Shown: positions 33,668 to 47,080 of the stretch, in pieces
How the letters are laid out: each line of letters starts with the position of its first letter
Position numbering within the stretch: the first letter of the stretch is position 1
Assembly: GCA_019633425.1 (NCBI GenBank)
Contig: WSUB01000169.1
Span: 21,456-85,455 of the forward strand
Direction of reading: 5' to 3'
Length of the DNA stretch: 64,000 nucleotides
Source: Tulasnella sp. 424
Lineage: Eukaryota > Basidiomycota > Agaricomycetes > Cantharellales > Tulasnellaceae
The notes under the pieces: model-generated
Database searches by the model: none
What the model was told of the DNA's origin: nothing
Seen by the model: only the letters and a program-made list of their open reading frames with translations
Position numbers and translations under genes: made by a program

Positions 33668-36092
33668 CTATGAATCGTCCTCAGGTGCCCAAAGGACACA
33701 CCGTCCACTAGCGTTCCCGCTTGCATAACGGCCAACTCTCGAAGGATGAGATCCTGCTACAGCTTGGACAGCGGTGACTCTGTAATATGAGCCAAACAGC
33801 ATTAGTTCCCTCTCCAAACCACGGGAAACGGACACGCTGCAACTCACAAGTTCCTGTCGACCAAGTTTGCAATCTTTTCGCCATTGAAGCCGATGATGTC
33901 AAGACTTTGGTTCATATTTCCCACCTGAAAATCACGCGATAATGTATGTCTGCCATTTTGCCAAGCAGGTAATTGGGTCGAGACTTACGACAAAGTGAGG
34001 ATACACGTCCGGCGAAGGCATCCACTGGGCCTTGAGAACTGTCAGCCACCTCCCAGTTTGACAGTTGTGTCGAACCGATGCTGTGGGGGCGAATTTCGGG
34101 AGCTGTGTATCTAGGACCAAGGAGGACGGAGCGACGTCCCATACTGCATCGTGCAAAGGATCTTCTGTCAGTATTTTGTGCAAAGTATCTCAACAAGCAA
34201 ACACACCTCGCAAATGATCATCATAACACGTCGACACGATTCGCCGTCCTGAAGGATCCCAATACGCCGAGCTCACAGCAGCTCCGGAAGGATGTTCGCC
34301 TCGAAGCAAACCGCGGCCTTTCTTGCCTTCGAGATACTTGTTGACCTCTTCGAACGAGGTTTCGTTGATCCACACATCATCTTCAGCATCCTCCTCTTCG
34401 TTTTTCACCTTCGAACGACGGGTACTGGACTTTGCCGGAGCTGGTGGACGGGGGGAAGTAGTAACGGGCAGCGAAAACAACTTCCGCGAGTCCCATAGCC
34501 TGAAATTAGCTCGTATCAGCCACGTTACCGACCGACTGTAGAGAGCGAGAGACGCACTTTACTGTCCGATCGTTGGACGAAGTGACTAAGAACTGCGGCG
34601 AGACAGGGTTGACGCTGACACACCCAATCTTGTGCCCTGTCCCATTCATCTCAAAACGTCTTCTGGCCGTTTTAGAGTCCTCCCGCAGGTCGATATGGGA
34701 TAAATGACCTTGAACATCGGATATCCAGATTTCGTTCCCGCTCTCTGTTGGCATGTCGAAGCTTGAAATCAACGTATCAGGGGCGTGAAAGATTTCCCGA
34801 GAGATGCCGGTTTCGAAGGACGTTATTCGGATGGTGCAGTCGTAGGAGGAAGTAATGACCTGATTCGCGATAGATGGCGACGGTCAGTACGACTGGTTGC
34901 GGGAAATAACAGATGGTTCCGTACATTATGTGCGTCTGTTGGGTCAAATTTCATGGCTGATATCGACGTCTTGGATGTTTGGGGCCAATGGACCTGGAGT
35001 CTCCAGTTTTGACCACCTTCAGAGACCTCGACCTCGCCATCTTCGTCCACAATCTCATCTCCAGGAGCCAAGGGATCCCAAATGCCCATCGTACCATACT
35101 TGTCGCCAAAGAAAACAAGGTCCTTGGACTGGTTCAAAGAAGGTGTTGCATCAGTGTGCTTGCTGCAAAACCTCTTTGCGGTATGGTGCCTCTCACCGTG
35201 CTCGGATGATACGCCATACAATAGATACGTTCCTGTGTGACCTTGGCTCGCGAACGTATCTTTGCTTTTTTCGCCTCATCGCGCACTTCTTCGAGCTTCT
35301 GGTCTGTTTTGATTTCGCCATCCCTCGAGGTCGTTCCACTCCCCACTGCTCGAGGATATTTCTTCGAAAGGATAGAAGTAAACGTCGATTGCAAAGAGTC
35401 CGTTTCTTCCTTTGGTGCGTCAGCGATCAGTTTTTGAAGATCCAAGTCGTGATGGCGAGGAAGCTTGGCCAAGCGTGCTCGTTCACGTTCTTCCTCTCGT
35501 TCGCGTTCGAATGCCTCACGCCTCTTATAACGACGAGAAACGCGGTGATTAGAATGGGTAGCAACAGAAACAATGGATCTAATGCTTACCTCTTCCTCCT
35601 CCTCCTGCAAGTTCCGGGCGTGACAAGACGGAGCAGAATGAGCTATCGCGCCACACCCAAAGGCTTGAGGCCCGCCACCGCACTACTCACCTCTCGCTTC
35701 CGTTTACTCTCCGGCGACTCGTTAGGATCGGCTGGTCCTGTCTTCCTTCTCGTGCTGCGTCTCAGCGGCCCGGAGTCTTCCTCCCTTTCCCTCTTCACCT
35801 TTGGATTTCGAGCTGGAACCGGCTTCGGTTTCGACGCGGTGGAGGACGATGCACCGCCGGCCTTCGCTTTCCCTTTACCTGTTGCTACTGGGGCTGGAAT
35901 TCCCATTTCGTCGTGTATAGCTTCCACGTCAAGTAAAGCGAGCAACTCGGCATTCTTGCGAATGTTGTCTGCTCGCTCTTGCTCGCTGAAAATCCAAGCG
36001 TGGTGGTTAGGGAGATATTTGGCGAGTGCGCGTGGACAGTGGGATTGGAACCACAGGGTTAGAACTTACTACTCGGTTAGCCCGTTATCCAT
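33668..36092 (-). CDS. CMR1: WD40 protein of the Cmr1/WDR76 family
   Basis: Cmr1 is a chromatin-associated WD40 protein linked to DNA damage response and protein quality control. The first exon is MDNGLTE-Y; then comes EQERADNIRKNAELLALLDV, the family's N-terminal signature, and basic Pro/Ser-rich linkers (PLRRSTRRKTGPADPNESPE). A helical region follows (ARLAKLPRHHDLDLQKLIAD). WD blocks include IYCMAYHPS-, LVFFGDKYGTMGIWD, ISAMKFDPTDAH, SFDMPTESGNEIWISDVQGH, IGCVSVNPVSPQFLVTSSND, SGAAVSSAYWDPSGRRIVST, VYPHFVVGNMNQSLDIIGFN and a final SGNASGRCVLWAPEDS with a stop at 33668. The order matches the family. About ten exons. A 464-codon frame on the opposite strand is antisense to it. Confidence 0.9.
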
Positions 36093-36461
36093 GTTGTCGA
36101 ATCTCCTGAAAGGCGTCGCGAGGTCTTTACTGGGTTCTTTTCGTCGGCTTAAGGACGGGCAGTCAAAAGTGAAAGTACAAAAACGCGTCTTAGGTAAGCC
36201 GAGGATTTGTTTGTCCATCCATAACACCAACCTCACTGCATACTTCGAGGATCGCTCGTTGCATATATACATGGCCTCCAGCAAGAACTAGCTCATGATC
36301 GTAGAAGATGAAGCCAAATACTCCAAGCTCGACGACCCGGGACGAAGGACAGTAATGAGATATTGATATTCGAATACACCATGCGTGCACCTGATATTCG
36401 CTTTCTGAATTCAACTTTGTTGTATGGCGGAAGGATAACGACGATTCGAACGGGCCTTCCG

Positions 36462-38493
36462 TTATGGATCTCTTTTGACGATCCTTCCTCTTGAGGGAGT
36501 TGCGGACAATCCCTTCCCAAGACACTGACGTCGATGGTTGCCTTGATTCCAGTCCCTACGACAAAGGCCGAAAGGTTATTACGCCCGAGATGATGTGTTT
36601 TAAGCAATCCCCTTACTCCTTTTGACATTCTATGCTGCAATAGAAAGCCTTTAAAACAACCCCGCGTTTTAACCAAACCCAGTAGAAAGAACCCCTAGCT
36701 CGAAATTGACCCACCGCTCTGCATTTGCTACAAACCAGAGGGGTTGGGCCCGCTGTCACCAGGTCCATGTAATCTATTCCAAAGTATGGACATCTCATCC
36801 AGCTACAGCCCATCTTCCGAACTTCCAGCGGTAACTTGCCCCATACAAATTCGTCCCACCAGATGTTTTCCCGGACCCCGATCGACATCCCCAATCTGTG
36901 CCACATATACGTAACAGCTCGATACCCATAGATTGTCTGTCTTCTCAAGACGGGAGGGTCACCATGGACACGGCAGTAAGCACGGGCACAATTAAGGACG
37001 TGCGAGAAGCTGTGCCACATTTCTCGATCTCCACACTTTACGCCATAGACTTGCTTGAAAACTCCGTCAAAAAGATCCGCCAAATCACGCAAACCTGAGG
37101 GGGTGTTTTTTAAATGTTGTAGGGGAAGGGAAATGTGGTTTAGTTCGTGGCTAAACGCAGTCTTGGGTGGCAATTGAAAGAAACCCTACACTCTCGACTC
37201 ACCATCATCTATAAAGTCCTTCTCATATTGATCCACTACGAGATTTCTCCCCATAATCAACATCAAGTCGTTATCCACAAGATCTTGGACATTTCTCTTT
37301 AACAAGGATTCTTCTTCCGCGGTTTTTGTCGAGAAGTTTCCCGCCAGCAAGCTATGACCACGGAGCGAGTCCTCGAGTTATCAAATGAGTAGCACATGCG
37401 ATTTGGACCATGAAACAGAGCTCACGCATGAATGGTTTGGAATACCAGCTTTGTCACTCGAGCTACTGCACCCTCGTCATCTCCATCGTCTTTGAGTCTG
37501 CGGAGCCACGTCCAATACGCGCCAACGAACAGTTTTGGCAAGCCAGCCTTAAGAACTTGCACTGCAACGGACCGGTTGCGCGCAATTAGACCAAATAATA
37601 TTCCAACTGTCTTGATGTTGCCGTCCGTAGTGGAAGTCTCGGGATCTTCACAAACTTCCTTCATCCGGAGCGTGATTCTTTCGGGGCCATACCGTGCAAC
37701 TGCACGGTTCATCGAGGCTGGGTTGTAAGTGGTGTACCATGAAGGCATGGAAACATCTAGAGCCATGATAATCCATGGAGTACCGTTGAGTAAGATCGTG
37801 TTGCGAGTAGAGGCGCCCAAGGATCGACTCGGAGCGAAGCAAGACCCCCAAAGAGTGTCGAGAATTTTGGAGATTTCCATCCTCTTGATGCTTGAGGTAA
37901 TTGTACAAAGTCAGCACTGGAGTATTGCGGAAGATGATTAAACGTACATTTGTGCGGTTTTGTCAAACAACATGAAAAACTGGATCATCGTGCCCAAAGT
38001 GCTAAGCAGTCCGATCTGTAGCTGAAGTATGTAATCTTCGTGACTTCTCTCCTCAATCAGCTCAAATAAGTTGGCAAAGGCCCCGGGCAAATACGCCTCA
38101 ACATGGCTGAAATGCATGGGCCAAGTGTTTGGGGTATCCTTCGCGCAGCAGCGGAACAAGAACCCCAACTCAGCTAGCATTAGAGTTTGGAGTTCGACCG
38201 TTTCCGGCTGCGAGCTGGATTAGATCCGATGCTAATGGGACCGAAGCTTGCGTGCCTCTCACCGTGATACGCTCGCGAGACATCAGCGACTCCATAATGA
38301 GCGGCACGAGTCCGACGTGCCGCATGCCCTGGAGCATCCTCGAGGGGTAATCAGATCCCGAATCTCCGGACTCCCATAGATCATTAAAGGCCTGGATCCT
38401 CTTGATTTTTTCTCGAGTGGAAGATGTATTTCTGTATTCAGAGATTAAGCACTCCGCCTGGCTTAGAGTTTCATCATAAGTTTTGGACGGCAT
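36462..38493 (-). CDS. MYND zinc-finger protein, array copy 1
   Basis: A basidiomycete-type protein with a long alpha-helical N-terminal region and a C-terminal MYND finger. It starts MPSKTYDETLSQAECLISEY. Exons carry MRHVGLVPLIMESLMSRERI, LFELIEERSHEDYILQLQIG, SMNRAVARYGPERITLRMKE, FKQVYGVKCGDREMWHSFSH and VLNCARAYCRVHGDPPVLRR. The MYND finger is assembled from three exons: GPTPLVCSKCRA, AFYCSIECQKE and DWNQGNHRRQC, giving C-x2-C, C-x3-C and H-x3-C. A short tail stops at 36462. MYND fingers bind Pro-rich partners, and helical repeats before them are common in mushroom genomes. Function unknown. It is the most divergent of three tandem copies on the same strand. Confidence 0.85.
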
Positions 38494-39168
38494 ATTTCTG
38501 TCGGGTTATGGTTTCCTGGATGATATAACCTATTCGATCGGCTATGTATGAGCTGAATTGTTGAAACTCGACGGTTCAAATTAAGGAACGAACGTTGGCG
38601 AGGTGAGCGATTATTTGCCGTGGAATAGCTGGATTTCGACCACAAGGAGGCGAATTTCGGGACAGTGAGGATCCGGTCTCTCCGCTACCGCGCTTTGACC
38701 GGACAGTTCAAGGTCAAGTGACGTAACGAGTTGAAGGCTGCTTTGCTAATCAGTGACTCTCACGCCGCAGCCAGATCCTGGTCGCCAGACGTCGTAGGCT
38801 ATATGGACGAAAAATCTCCACGTCAGCGACGGGTGTTACTGATGAAATATACTCAATGCAGTATAATCGAAAGTACTTTTATCTCGCGGACATCATATAT
38901 ATAAAAGGAGTCGAATATCCAGGCTGGGTCTGGCCTTCACCCGTCACAGTGAGGTGTGCTCGATCAGGAATGGTACCCGGGAGATAAAATGTACCATTTA
39001 ATGATCTTATACATTGCAGATGGAGAAAGCTTGAACTTCGGGTGATCAGATTCGTTTCCACACAACGCTTCCGCATGCGGCCAGACAACACTAGAACGTG
39101 ATATCAATGTTCTAAATTCAACCTTGGTTCATGACGGAAGACTAGCGACAATGTAAGTTGGCCCTCCA
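38494..39168. other. Spacer between MYND copies 1 and 2
   Basis: This holds the promoter of copy 1 and the 3' flank of copy 2. Frames are short and without motifs. Confidence 0.5.
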
Positions 39169-41149
39169 TTATGGACCTCCCTCCATGGTACCTTCCCTTG
39201 AAGGAGGCACAGACAATTCTTTGCCGGAACACTGACGTCGATGGGTCCCTTGATTCCAGTCCCTGCAACAGAGGTCAAACCATTATTACGCCCGAGGGAA
39301 TCTGTTTGAAGCAAGCACTTACTGCTTTTGACATTCCATGCTGCAGTAGAATACCTTCAAGTATCCTCATGTTTTAGCCAAACGTCGTGGAAAAAGGGTC
39401 AGATGGACGGCGGCTCACCTCTCTGCACTTGCTACAAACCAGAGGGGTTGGACCCGCTGTCAACGTGTCCAAGTAGTCCATACCAAATACTGGGCATTTT
39501 ATCCAGTTACACCCCATTTTCCGTACTTCCCGAGGCAACTTGCACCATACAAACTCGTTCCACCAGATGTCCTCCCCAACCCCGATCGACATCCCCAAGA
39601 TGTGCCACAGACGAGTAACTGCTCGATATTCATAGATCGGTCTTCTTCTCCAAGCGGGAGGGTCTCCATGGACACGGCAGTAGGCACGGGCACAATTGAG
39701 TACGTGCGAATAGCTGTGCCAGAGTTCCCGATCTTCACATTTTGCGCCATAACCTTGTTTGAAAACTCTTTCAAAAAGCTCCTTCAGAATACTCGATTCT
39801 AGTTTATTTATTTATATTATTGTATGACGGGGAAGGGAGGGGCATGGTTCAGTTGATGACTGACGGCGGGCATGGGGGCACTCAACTCACCTATTCTCAC
39901 AAAGTCCTCCTCGTACTGAGCTACTACGAGAACTTTTCCTACAATCATCATAAAATCTTCATCTAGAAGGTCTTGGACAGTTGTCTTTAACAAGGCTTCG
40001 TGTCCCGCCGTCTTTGACGAGAACTGCAGCAAGCTGTGGAACAAGGCATTGCGTAATTAGCATGCGACTTGATCCAGGAACCCCAACTTACAAACAAATG
40101 GATTGAAATACCATCTTTGTCAACTCAGCTTCCGGCCCCTTTCGCTTTTCGTCTGTTTGGCGGAGCCACGCCCAATACGCGCGAATGAGCGTTTTCGAGA
40201 AGCCAGCTTTGATAGTTTCGACTGCAACGGCCCGATTGCCCATAAATAGACCAATCATTGCCCCGATTGTTTTGAAATTTATAGCCTTGGCGGGAGTCTG
40301 AGGGTCTTCACAAACTTCCTTGATCCGATCGGTGATTCTTTCGGGACCATACCGTGCAATAGCACGGGTTAGTGAGGCTGGGCGATACGTCTGGTCCCAT
40401 GAGGGTACAAATTTATCCAGAGCGAAGACGATGCTCAGATAGTTGCCGAGAAAAAGTGAGTTGCGAGCACTAGAGGCGCCTGGGGATGGATTCATGTGAG
40501 CGAAACCGCTCGCCCAGAGAGTATCGAGAATTTTGGAGATATCGATACGTTCGATACTCGATAAGATTATCTATAGTCAGCAACAGTCTGATATGGAAGA
40601 CGATCTAACTTACACTTGGGGATTCCCATCAAGGTTGCCGAAAAACTCGGACACCATGAGAAAAGTGGTGAGCAGGCCGACCTGCAGCGGAATTATATAA
40701 CGCTCCTGAATTTTCTCCTCGATCATCTTAAACGAGCGAACAAACACTTCTGGCACAGAAGCCTCAAATTGGCTGAAATGCGTGGGCCACGGGTTGGGGG
40801 TTTCCTGCGAGCAGAAACGGAGAAACCTCTCCAACGCGGTCAGCATCAGGGCTTGAAGTTCAACTGTTTCTACCTGAGAGCTCAATCAGATCCGACGACA
40901 ATGGGACCGAAGCTTTGTGCCGCTCACCGTGACGAGTTCGCGAGACGTCAGCGACTCCATGATAAGCGGCAAGAGTCCGATGTGTAGCATGCCACGAAGC
41001 TTTCTTGGGGGGTTATCACCTTCCGAGCTCGCGGACTTCCACAGCTTATTGAAAGTATGGATCCTGCTGCTTTTGTCTCGAGTGGAAGTAGCGTTTCTGA
41101 ACTCGGAGATCAAGCGCTCCGCTTCGCGTCGGGTTTCAACTCCGTACAT
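39169..41149 (-). CDS. MYND zinc-finger protein, array copy 2
   Basis: The exon plan is the same as in copy 1. It starts MYGVETRREAERLISEFRNA. Key blocks are MLHIGLLPLIMESLTSRELV, VFVRSFKMIEEKIQERYIIP, SLTRAIARYGPERITDRIKE, AVETIKAGFSKTLIRAYWAW and HILGMSIGVGEDIWWNEFVW. The finger is spread over three exons: GPTPLVCSKCRE, VFYCSMECQKQ and DWNQGTHRRQC, followed by a short tail and a stop at 39169. All eight zinc-ligand positions are kept. The upstream in-frame extension from 41236 is unlikely to be used because the aligned copies start at the equivalent of 41149. It is closer to copy 3 than to copy 1. Confidence 0.82.
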
Positions 41150-42210
41150 GGGAAATTCTGTCGGTTTTATGACCGCTTTGACGAGATAAGCTATTCTAAT
41201 ACGTACGATATTAACCCTCGAACTTGACTGTTTCATTGGAGAAACGAACCTTAGGGGACGAGTTTGATGAGGTGGGCAATTGTTTATCGTTGCCTAAATG
41301 GACTTCGACTCCAAGAGAACAAATTTGGGCATAGTCACGGTGCAGGTTTCTCGTTTCAAGTTGGAATCGAATTCTGTAAGCGGGTGGCTGTCAAGGTACT
41401 TGTCGTGCTTTCACAACATTGTCCAAGCCCCTTGCGAGCCAAGACGTAAAGTGCGGTCAGAAGCACGCACAACTTAGGTAACCATCCCGCGCCACAGCCT
41501 TGCCCTAGTCTCGGGTTGCATGACCCTGTGCATGATAGTGCGCAAGGAAGGGGCATGAATATGTCATACTATCCGTGTAAAATGTAGTATTCTCTGTCGC
41601 GAGCTTTCTTTTCTAACCTTTGAAATCGTCTAAGGGATAATTTACCGAACAGAGTTCAGGACGGAGCGGAGGGAACGAAAGCATCATCACGACGCCAAAT
41701 ACATTCTCCATGGGAGGGACCTATGCACATTAGCTTCTCAAAAGTCATGAAGGGAGCACAGTATCTTACACTCGGTTTAGCGTGAAGTCCGCTCCGAGCG
41801 TACGTCATCTAGCCTCTGGGAGATGGACCACAAAAGGGTGCGCGAGGGACGACTCCGGTCATATGCATGTCTTCTTAAGTGTCTCTAATGACTGGAGCTC
41901 CCTCTTTCTGGCTACGCTAGCATCCGTATTACGGGCTTCTTGAGAGTACTGGGCTCAGGCTTTCCCCAGGCCTTGAGCCGTCGTTAACGTTAGCGGCAAA
42001 GTCGATGGCATGCAAGAACAAATTCATAATAGTAGAGGTAGGATCCAAAGCACGTCGAGTTGAACGACCCGAGACTAGGACCTATAACATTTTCGCACAA
42101 GAGAAACGTATTCTGCTTTCGACTTTGGTCCATGGCGAAGCACTAGCAGCAATTTAAATGGGTCTCGCGTTATTGACTTGCGTTGCGATTGATCATGATG
42201 ACATCTTCCT
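41150..42210. other. Spacer between MYND copies 2 and 3
   Basis: About 1 kb with only short frames. Promoter of copy 2 and 3' flank of copy 3. No gene or repeat recognised. Confidence 0.5.
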
Positions 42211-44193
42211 TCAGGGAGTCGCAGACAATTTCTCTCCCAAACACTGACGTCGATGGGTCCCTTGATTCCAGTCCCTGCGACAGAGGTCGGACCGTTATTA
42301 CACCCGAGAGAATCTGTTGGAAGCAAAGCACTTACTCTTTTTGACATTCCATGCTGCAGTAGAATACCTTTCAAGTATCCTCACGTTTTAGGCAAACATC
42401 CTGGGAAAAAGATCAGATGGACAGCGGCTCACCTCTCTGCATTTGCTACAAACCAATGGGGTTGGACCCGCTGTCAGCATGTCCAGGTAGTCCATACCAA
42501 ATTTTGGACACTTTATCCAACTACACCCCATCTCCCGAACTTCCGGCGGCAGCGTGCCCCATACAAACTCGTTCCACCAGACGTCCTCCCGAACCCCGAT
42601 CGCCATCCCCAAGCTGTGCCACAGATAAGTAACTGTTCGATATTTATAGCTCGATTCTGTTCTCAAAGCGGGAGGGTCTCCATGGACACGGCTGTAGGCA
42701 CGGGCACAATTGAGTACGTGTGAATAGCTGTGCCAGAGTTCTCGATCTTCACACTTTGCGCCATAAACTTGTTTGAAAACTCTTTCAAAAAGGCCCGTGA
42801 AATAGTGCGCTCCTACAGTTTTTTTGTTTGTTTGTATTGTTGGATTGGGGGGGGGGGGCGGTTCGTTCAGTAAATGATTCACTATGGGCATGGCCCATGG
42901 GGTCCCTCAGCTCACCGGTTTTCACAAAGTTCTTCTCGTACTGAGTTACCACGAGAGCCTTCCCCACAATCATCATAAAGTCTTCATCTAGAACGTCCTG
43001 GACAATTTTCTTCAACAAGGTTTTGTGTCCTGCGGTCTTTGACAAGGACAGGAGCAAGCTGCGGAGTGGGTTATCACGTAATTAAAGGAGACACTACAGG
43101 CGACTTGGTCCATGGGCGAGAGCTTACAGATAAATGACTTGGAGTATCATCTTTGGCAAGTCAGCTTCCGGCTCCTCTCCCTTGTTATCTGTTTTGCGGA
43201 GCCACGTCCAGTACGCGCGAATGAGCCCTTTCGGTAAGCCAGCTTTGATAATTTCGACTTCAACGGCCTGATTGTCCGCAAATACGCTAATAATCTCCCC
43301 AACTGTCCTGATATGGAAAGCCTTGGTGGGAGTCTGAGAGTCTTCACAAACTTCCTTGATCCGATGGGCGATTCTTTCAGGCCCATACTGTGCAATGGCG
43401 CGAGTTAGTGAGGCTGGACGATACACCTTATCCCATGAGGGTACGGCGTCATCAAGAGCGATGGCAATAAGTGGATAGTTGCCCAGAAAAAGCGAGTTGC
43501 GAGCACTAGAGGCGTCTGGGGATGGAGGCATTGGAGCGAAACAGGTCCCCCAGAGGGTATCGAGAAGTTTGGAGACATCAATATGTTGGATACTCGATAC
43601 GATTATACTATCGTTAGCAGTAGTGTGATATGGGAGATGATCTTACTTACATTTGGGGTTTCACATCAACGTTGAGGAAAAACTCTGACACCACGACAAA
43701 AGTCCTGAGCAGGTTGATCTGCAGCCGGATTATGTACTGCTCCTGAATTTTCTCCTCGATCATCTCAAACGAACGAACAAACACTTCGGGAACAGAAGCC
43801 TCAAATTGCTTGAAAAGCACTGGTCCAGGGTTGGGCGTTTCCATTGAGCAGCATCGGAAAAACTTTTGCAACTCGATAAGCATGACACATTGAAGTTCAA
43901 CGGTATCCATCTGTAAGCAAGATCAGATCTGATGACAGTCGGTCCGAAGCATTCAGGTCTCTCACCGTGACACGATCACGAGACGTTATCGACTCCATGA
44001 TGGGTGGCAGGAGTCCGACGTGCCGCATGCCTCGAAGCATTCCCGCATAGTTAGTTTCTGAGCCCGCGGACTCCCACAGACTGTTAAAGGCGTAGATACT
44101 GTTGATTTTGTCCCGTGTGGAAGTAGTATTTCTATATTCGGAGATCAAGCGCTCCGCCTTGCGCAAGGTTTCATCTTCTGTATTGGACGACAT
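42211..44193 (-). CDS. MYND zinc-finger protein, array copy 3
   Basis: Starts MSSNTEDETLRKAERLISEY. Blocks match the other copies: MRHVGLLPPIMESITSRDRV, VFVRSFEMIEEKIQEQYIIR, SLTRAIAQYGPERIAHRIKE, FKQVYGAKCEDRELWHSYSH and VLNCARAYSRVHGDPPALRT. The finger is GPTPLVCSKCRE, VFYCSMECQKE and DWNQGTHRRQC. The tail is shorter than in copies 1 and 2 (stop at 42211 after SATP). A G-run of 11-12 lies in an intron near 42847. All ligands are present and no frame break was noticed, so all three array members look functional. Confidence 0.82.
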
Positions 44194-47080
44194 ATAGGAC
44201 CTTGAACCTATTCGAGTATGAATGGGCCGAATCATTTAAACCCGACGGTTCAAATTGAAAAAAAAAAAACGAACGTTGGTCGGGCGAACGGTTGTTTAAG
44301 GTAGCAGAGATGGATTTTTGATCACAAGGAGGCGAATTCTTGAATAGGTAGAGATGCAATCTTTGCGGTTTGTTCTCGTGAGGCAAGAAGTCGCAAAAAT
44401 TCTTACCGTGGTTTGGAGTCCTGTTTGGAAGGATAGAGTCCAGGACGTAATGGGAGCGGAGGCGACTGAAATTGGCGGCATCTCACGCCACAACTCTGTT
44501 GAGGGTCCGGGTCGCAAGACACATTCGCAAGCAGGAGCATAAAACGCGTTATACCATCAAAAATAGCATGCAAGACGCGGACCTCGTTCCATTTGAGGTC
44601 ATGGCTTCCGTTCGCGTTTGACAGAACGACGGTCAGGCTAGGGTGCTTTTCCCTTGGGGAGTGGGGCCGCGTTACCGTTGGGGATGCTGCTGTTGAAACG
44701 ATGCTCCATTCTCGAGATATCTCCTTCGAGGATAGAGCGTATCCAAATGAAAGCCTACCAAAGCCCTGAAATTGGTTCGATATCTCCCGCTTCTTAGCTC
44801 CAAGCTCTGGCTCCGGCTTGCAGGTCTTAATGGGTCTGACAAACGCACAACGAATGTGATCATGACGTGAAATGACCACCCTGCCGACTTCTGAACGTTT
44901 TATTCAGTCCGACTCTTGGATCCTCCCTTCGAGGTTCGAGCAACAAGACCACGGATGGCTTCGATCAAATCGTTTGTTGTTCTTGCCGGACTCAGGTTTC
45001 TCTGGCATCTTGAGCCGTGGTGAAAGCTAGAGGAAGAGTTGGCGGCTTACAAACTATGGCCGCCGGCTCCACAGTTGCCACGACGCCTTCGGCATACGGG
45101 AAAAAAGTACCCTTGACAGTAGCATGGGGTGCGTATCTCCAAGGCGTGTTTGAACCGGTAGAGATGCGGACCGTCGCCGTCAGGGCGTCGATCGAGAAAC
45201 CAACGCGTCGCCTCTCACGACTGTATCGCTAACCGATCGAACAGAGACGGCATACAGGCCAAGGATATATTGCTGTGCTGCGACATGAAAGCCATCCCGG
45301 GTACGATGTGGTCCGAACCGCCGGGTTGTCCCTCGAAAAGGCTTCAAACGATCCGACAATAATCCTCGGTCCCGTTTCATGACTTCCCGACTTCGAAAGT
45401 TCAAGCCACAAACGCGTTTCTATCACGGTGCATCGGCGAACGGAAAATGCGCACCCGGAAGAGTAGATCCCGCCGGCTGGGAAGAGGGCCCTTCTGCAGG
45501 CAACGCTCGGAGCGAGGAATGAACAAGGGGTGCCTACCGATGTGTGGTAGCTGCACCCTCAAACGCACGACGATGTCGGCGATGGCGGTACATATGTATG
45601 TATGCACCCCCAAACGCACGACGATATCTACCATAGCGGTGGAGGCTGGTGGAGGTCGATATCGGCCGTTGCTGCGCAGCATTGTTTTTCTCCTGGAGCT
45701 CAATCGACCTGTGGGTTCCGAGGGTTTGAGGAGCAACGCAGAAGCTTTTCCGGGTACAAACAACGGCCCGGTTCGAGCGATATGAATGAAAAAAATTGGC
45801 TTTTACCTGAGCACGCACGAGCGATCCCTTTTCAGGTCACATCATCTGACTTTTGAGAGAGAGATAGTTTAGTGGCGGTTTCGGGGCTTCCGAGGATTAT
45901 GCTCTTGTTGACCAAAAAAGAAATCGGATATATTGGGAGCGAGCCTGATCTGCACAATCAAACCCGGATAACATGCGGCGGCCGTTTTGTGGGAAAACCG
46001 CGCCATCCGCTAAATGAACCGAGTGGAAGACCGATATTCCGGGTTTTATGGGCAATTGAATTGAGCTCAAGCTGACTAGGTCGACCCAGACGAAGCTGGC
46101 GGTGATTGATGTCACTGCGTTCATGGTGTGTCATTTTTCCATTCGGCCTTCTGTCCGATTGGACCCAAAAAGGCACGCTCCTCGGTTATCGTTGCACTCC
46201 TTGCGGCATTCAAACTCCGCAGCGTTCGCTATTCGCGTCTTTTGTTTGAACTTTGTGGACGCGTTTCAAGTTTCTGAGACTGAACCCCCTTGGTATTCCC
46301 ATCGTAGTGGATCTGCATAATTGGCTCAATTGGAAGACGGCACCCGGAATCAATTGACAGAGTCATCGCATTCTGATTGGGGCTAGGCAGAAAGTGGCGC
46401 TTTTCCCAGACTAACCTGTCTGATATCAGCAAGGGCCCGAGACATCCCTCCGACACGTGGTTCGTTAATCAGTCCACTGCGTCGGGTTACTCATTACAAC
46501 ATCCGACGTTGCGTGTTCGTTGCCGCCCGCTTGAAGATTGTGCATCGTTCTCCTTAGCAAATTCCGTAGTATGGCTTGAAGTTTCTCCGTTCAAACTTCG
46601 GGCGCCCGTATGTATCCTTGCGCGTCGAGTGCTGCTCGGTGGGCTCGAGAGCGTGCAAAGTGGGCGCGAAGGGTGGAAGAGAGATGCCGACGGATGTGCG
46701 CCAGGGGATTGAGTTGAATGAGTGCGATGATGGCCAGGAGAAGCCCAGAACTGGGTTCGGGGTGGCTCGGTGACGAGACCGAGGATCTGGCTCGTGGATG
46801 GGTAAAAGGGTGATCCAAGCGCTGAGGGGATGAGCAAGACATCATCACCGAGGCCCTTTTGACGTCGCCGTATCGTTCACCTCTCCTCAAACCATCCAAG
46901 ACTTGCCCTCTGTACGTATACCTCACCACCAGTCTGCGTGCCACCTCGACGACCATATCACAAACGCCTGCCAGGACGACGGTGAGAGCGAACCGCGGTA
47001 CAGCCACACCTGTCAAATATTCGCCGTCAGCCAGTCGAGATTGCAATCACTCATTTATCGCCCCCTCCCCGAGACAGCCC
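44194..47080. other. Long intergenic region with a short tandem repeat
   Basis: Nearly 2.9 kb without a gene I can support. The longest frame, minus 44403-44879, has no motif. Two imperfect copies of a unit of about 38 bp (gcacccycaaacgcacgacg and the following 18 bp) lie at 45551-45588 and 45604-45641. Poly-A near 44262 and the segment before 47081 are probably promoter sequence. Confidence 0.45.

Noticed and set aside
34897..36291. A 464-codon open frame on the plus strand
   Set aside because: It lies wholly antisense to the CMR1 exons and introns, has a random-looking composition and no domain. The CMR1 WD40 blocks on the other strand explain the lack of stops.
44403..44879. A 158-codon minus-strand frame
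   Set aside because: No motif, no good splice partners and composition unlike neighbouring genes. Treated as chance.
46859..47080. Upstream start for the Cys-rich protein
   Set aside because: The added 74 residues look like translated 5' UTR (Thr/Pro/Ser mix without pattern), and the ATG at 47081 has a better context.
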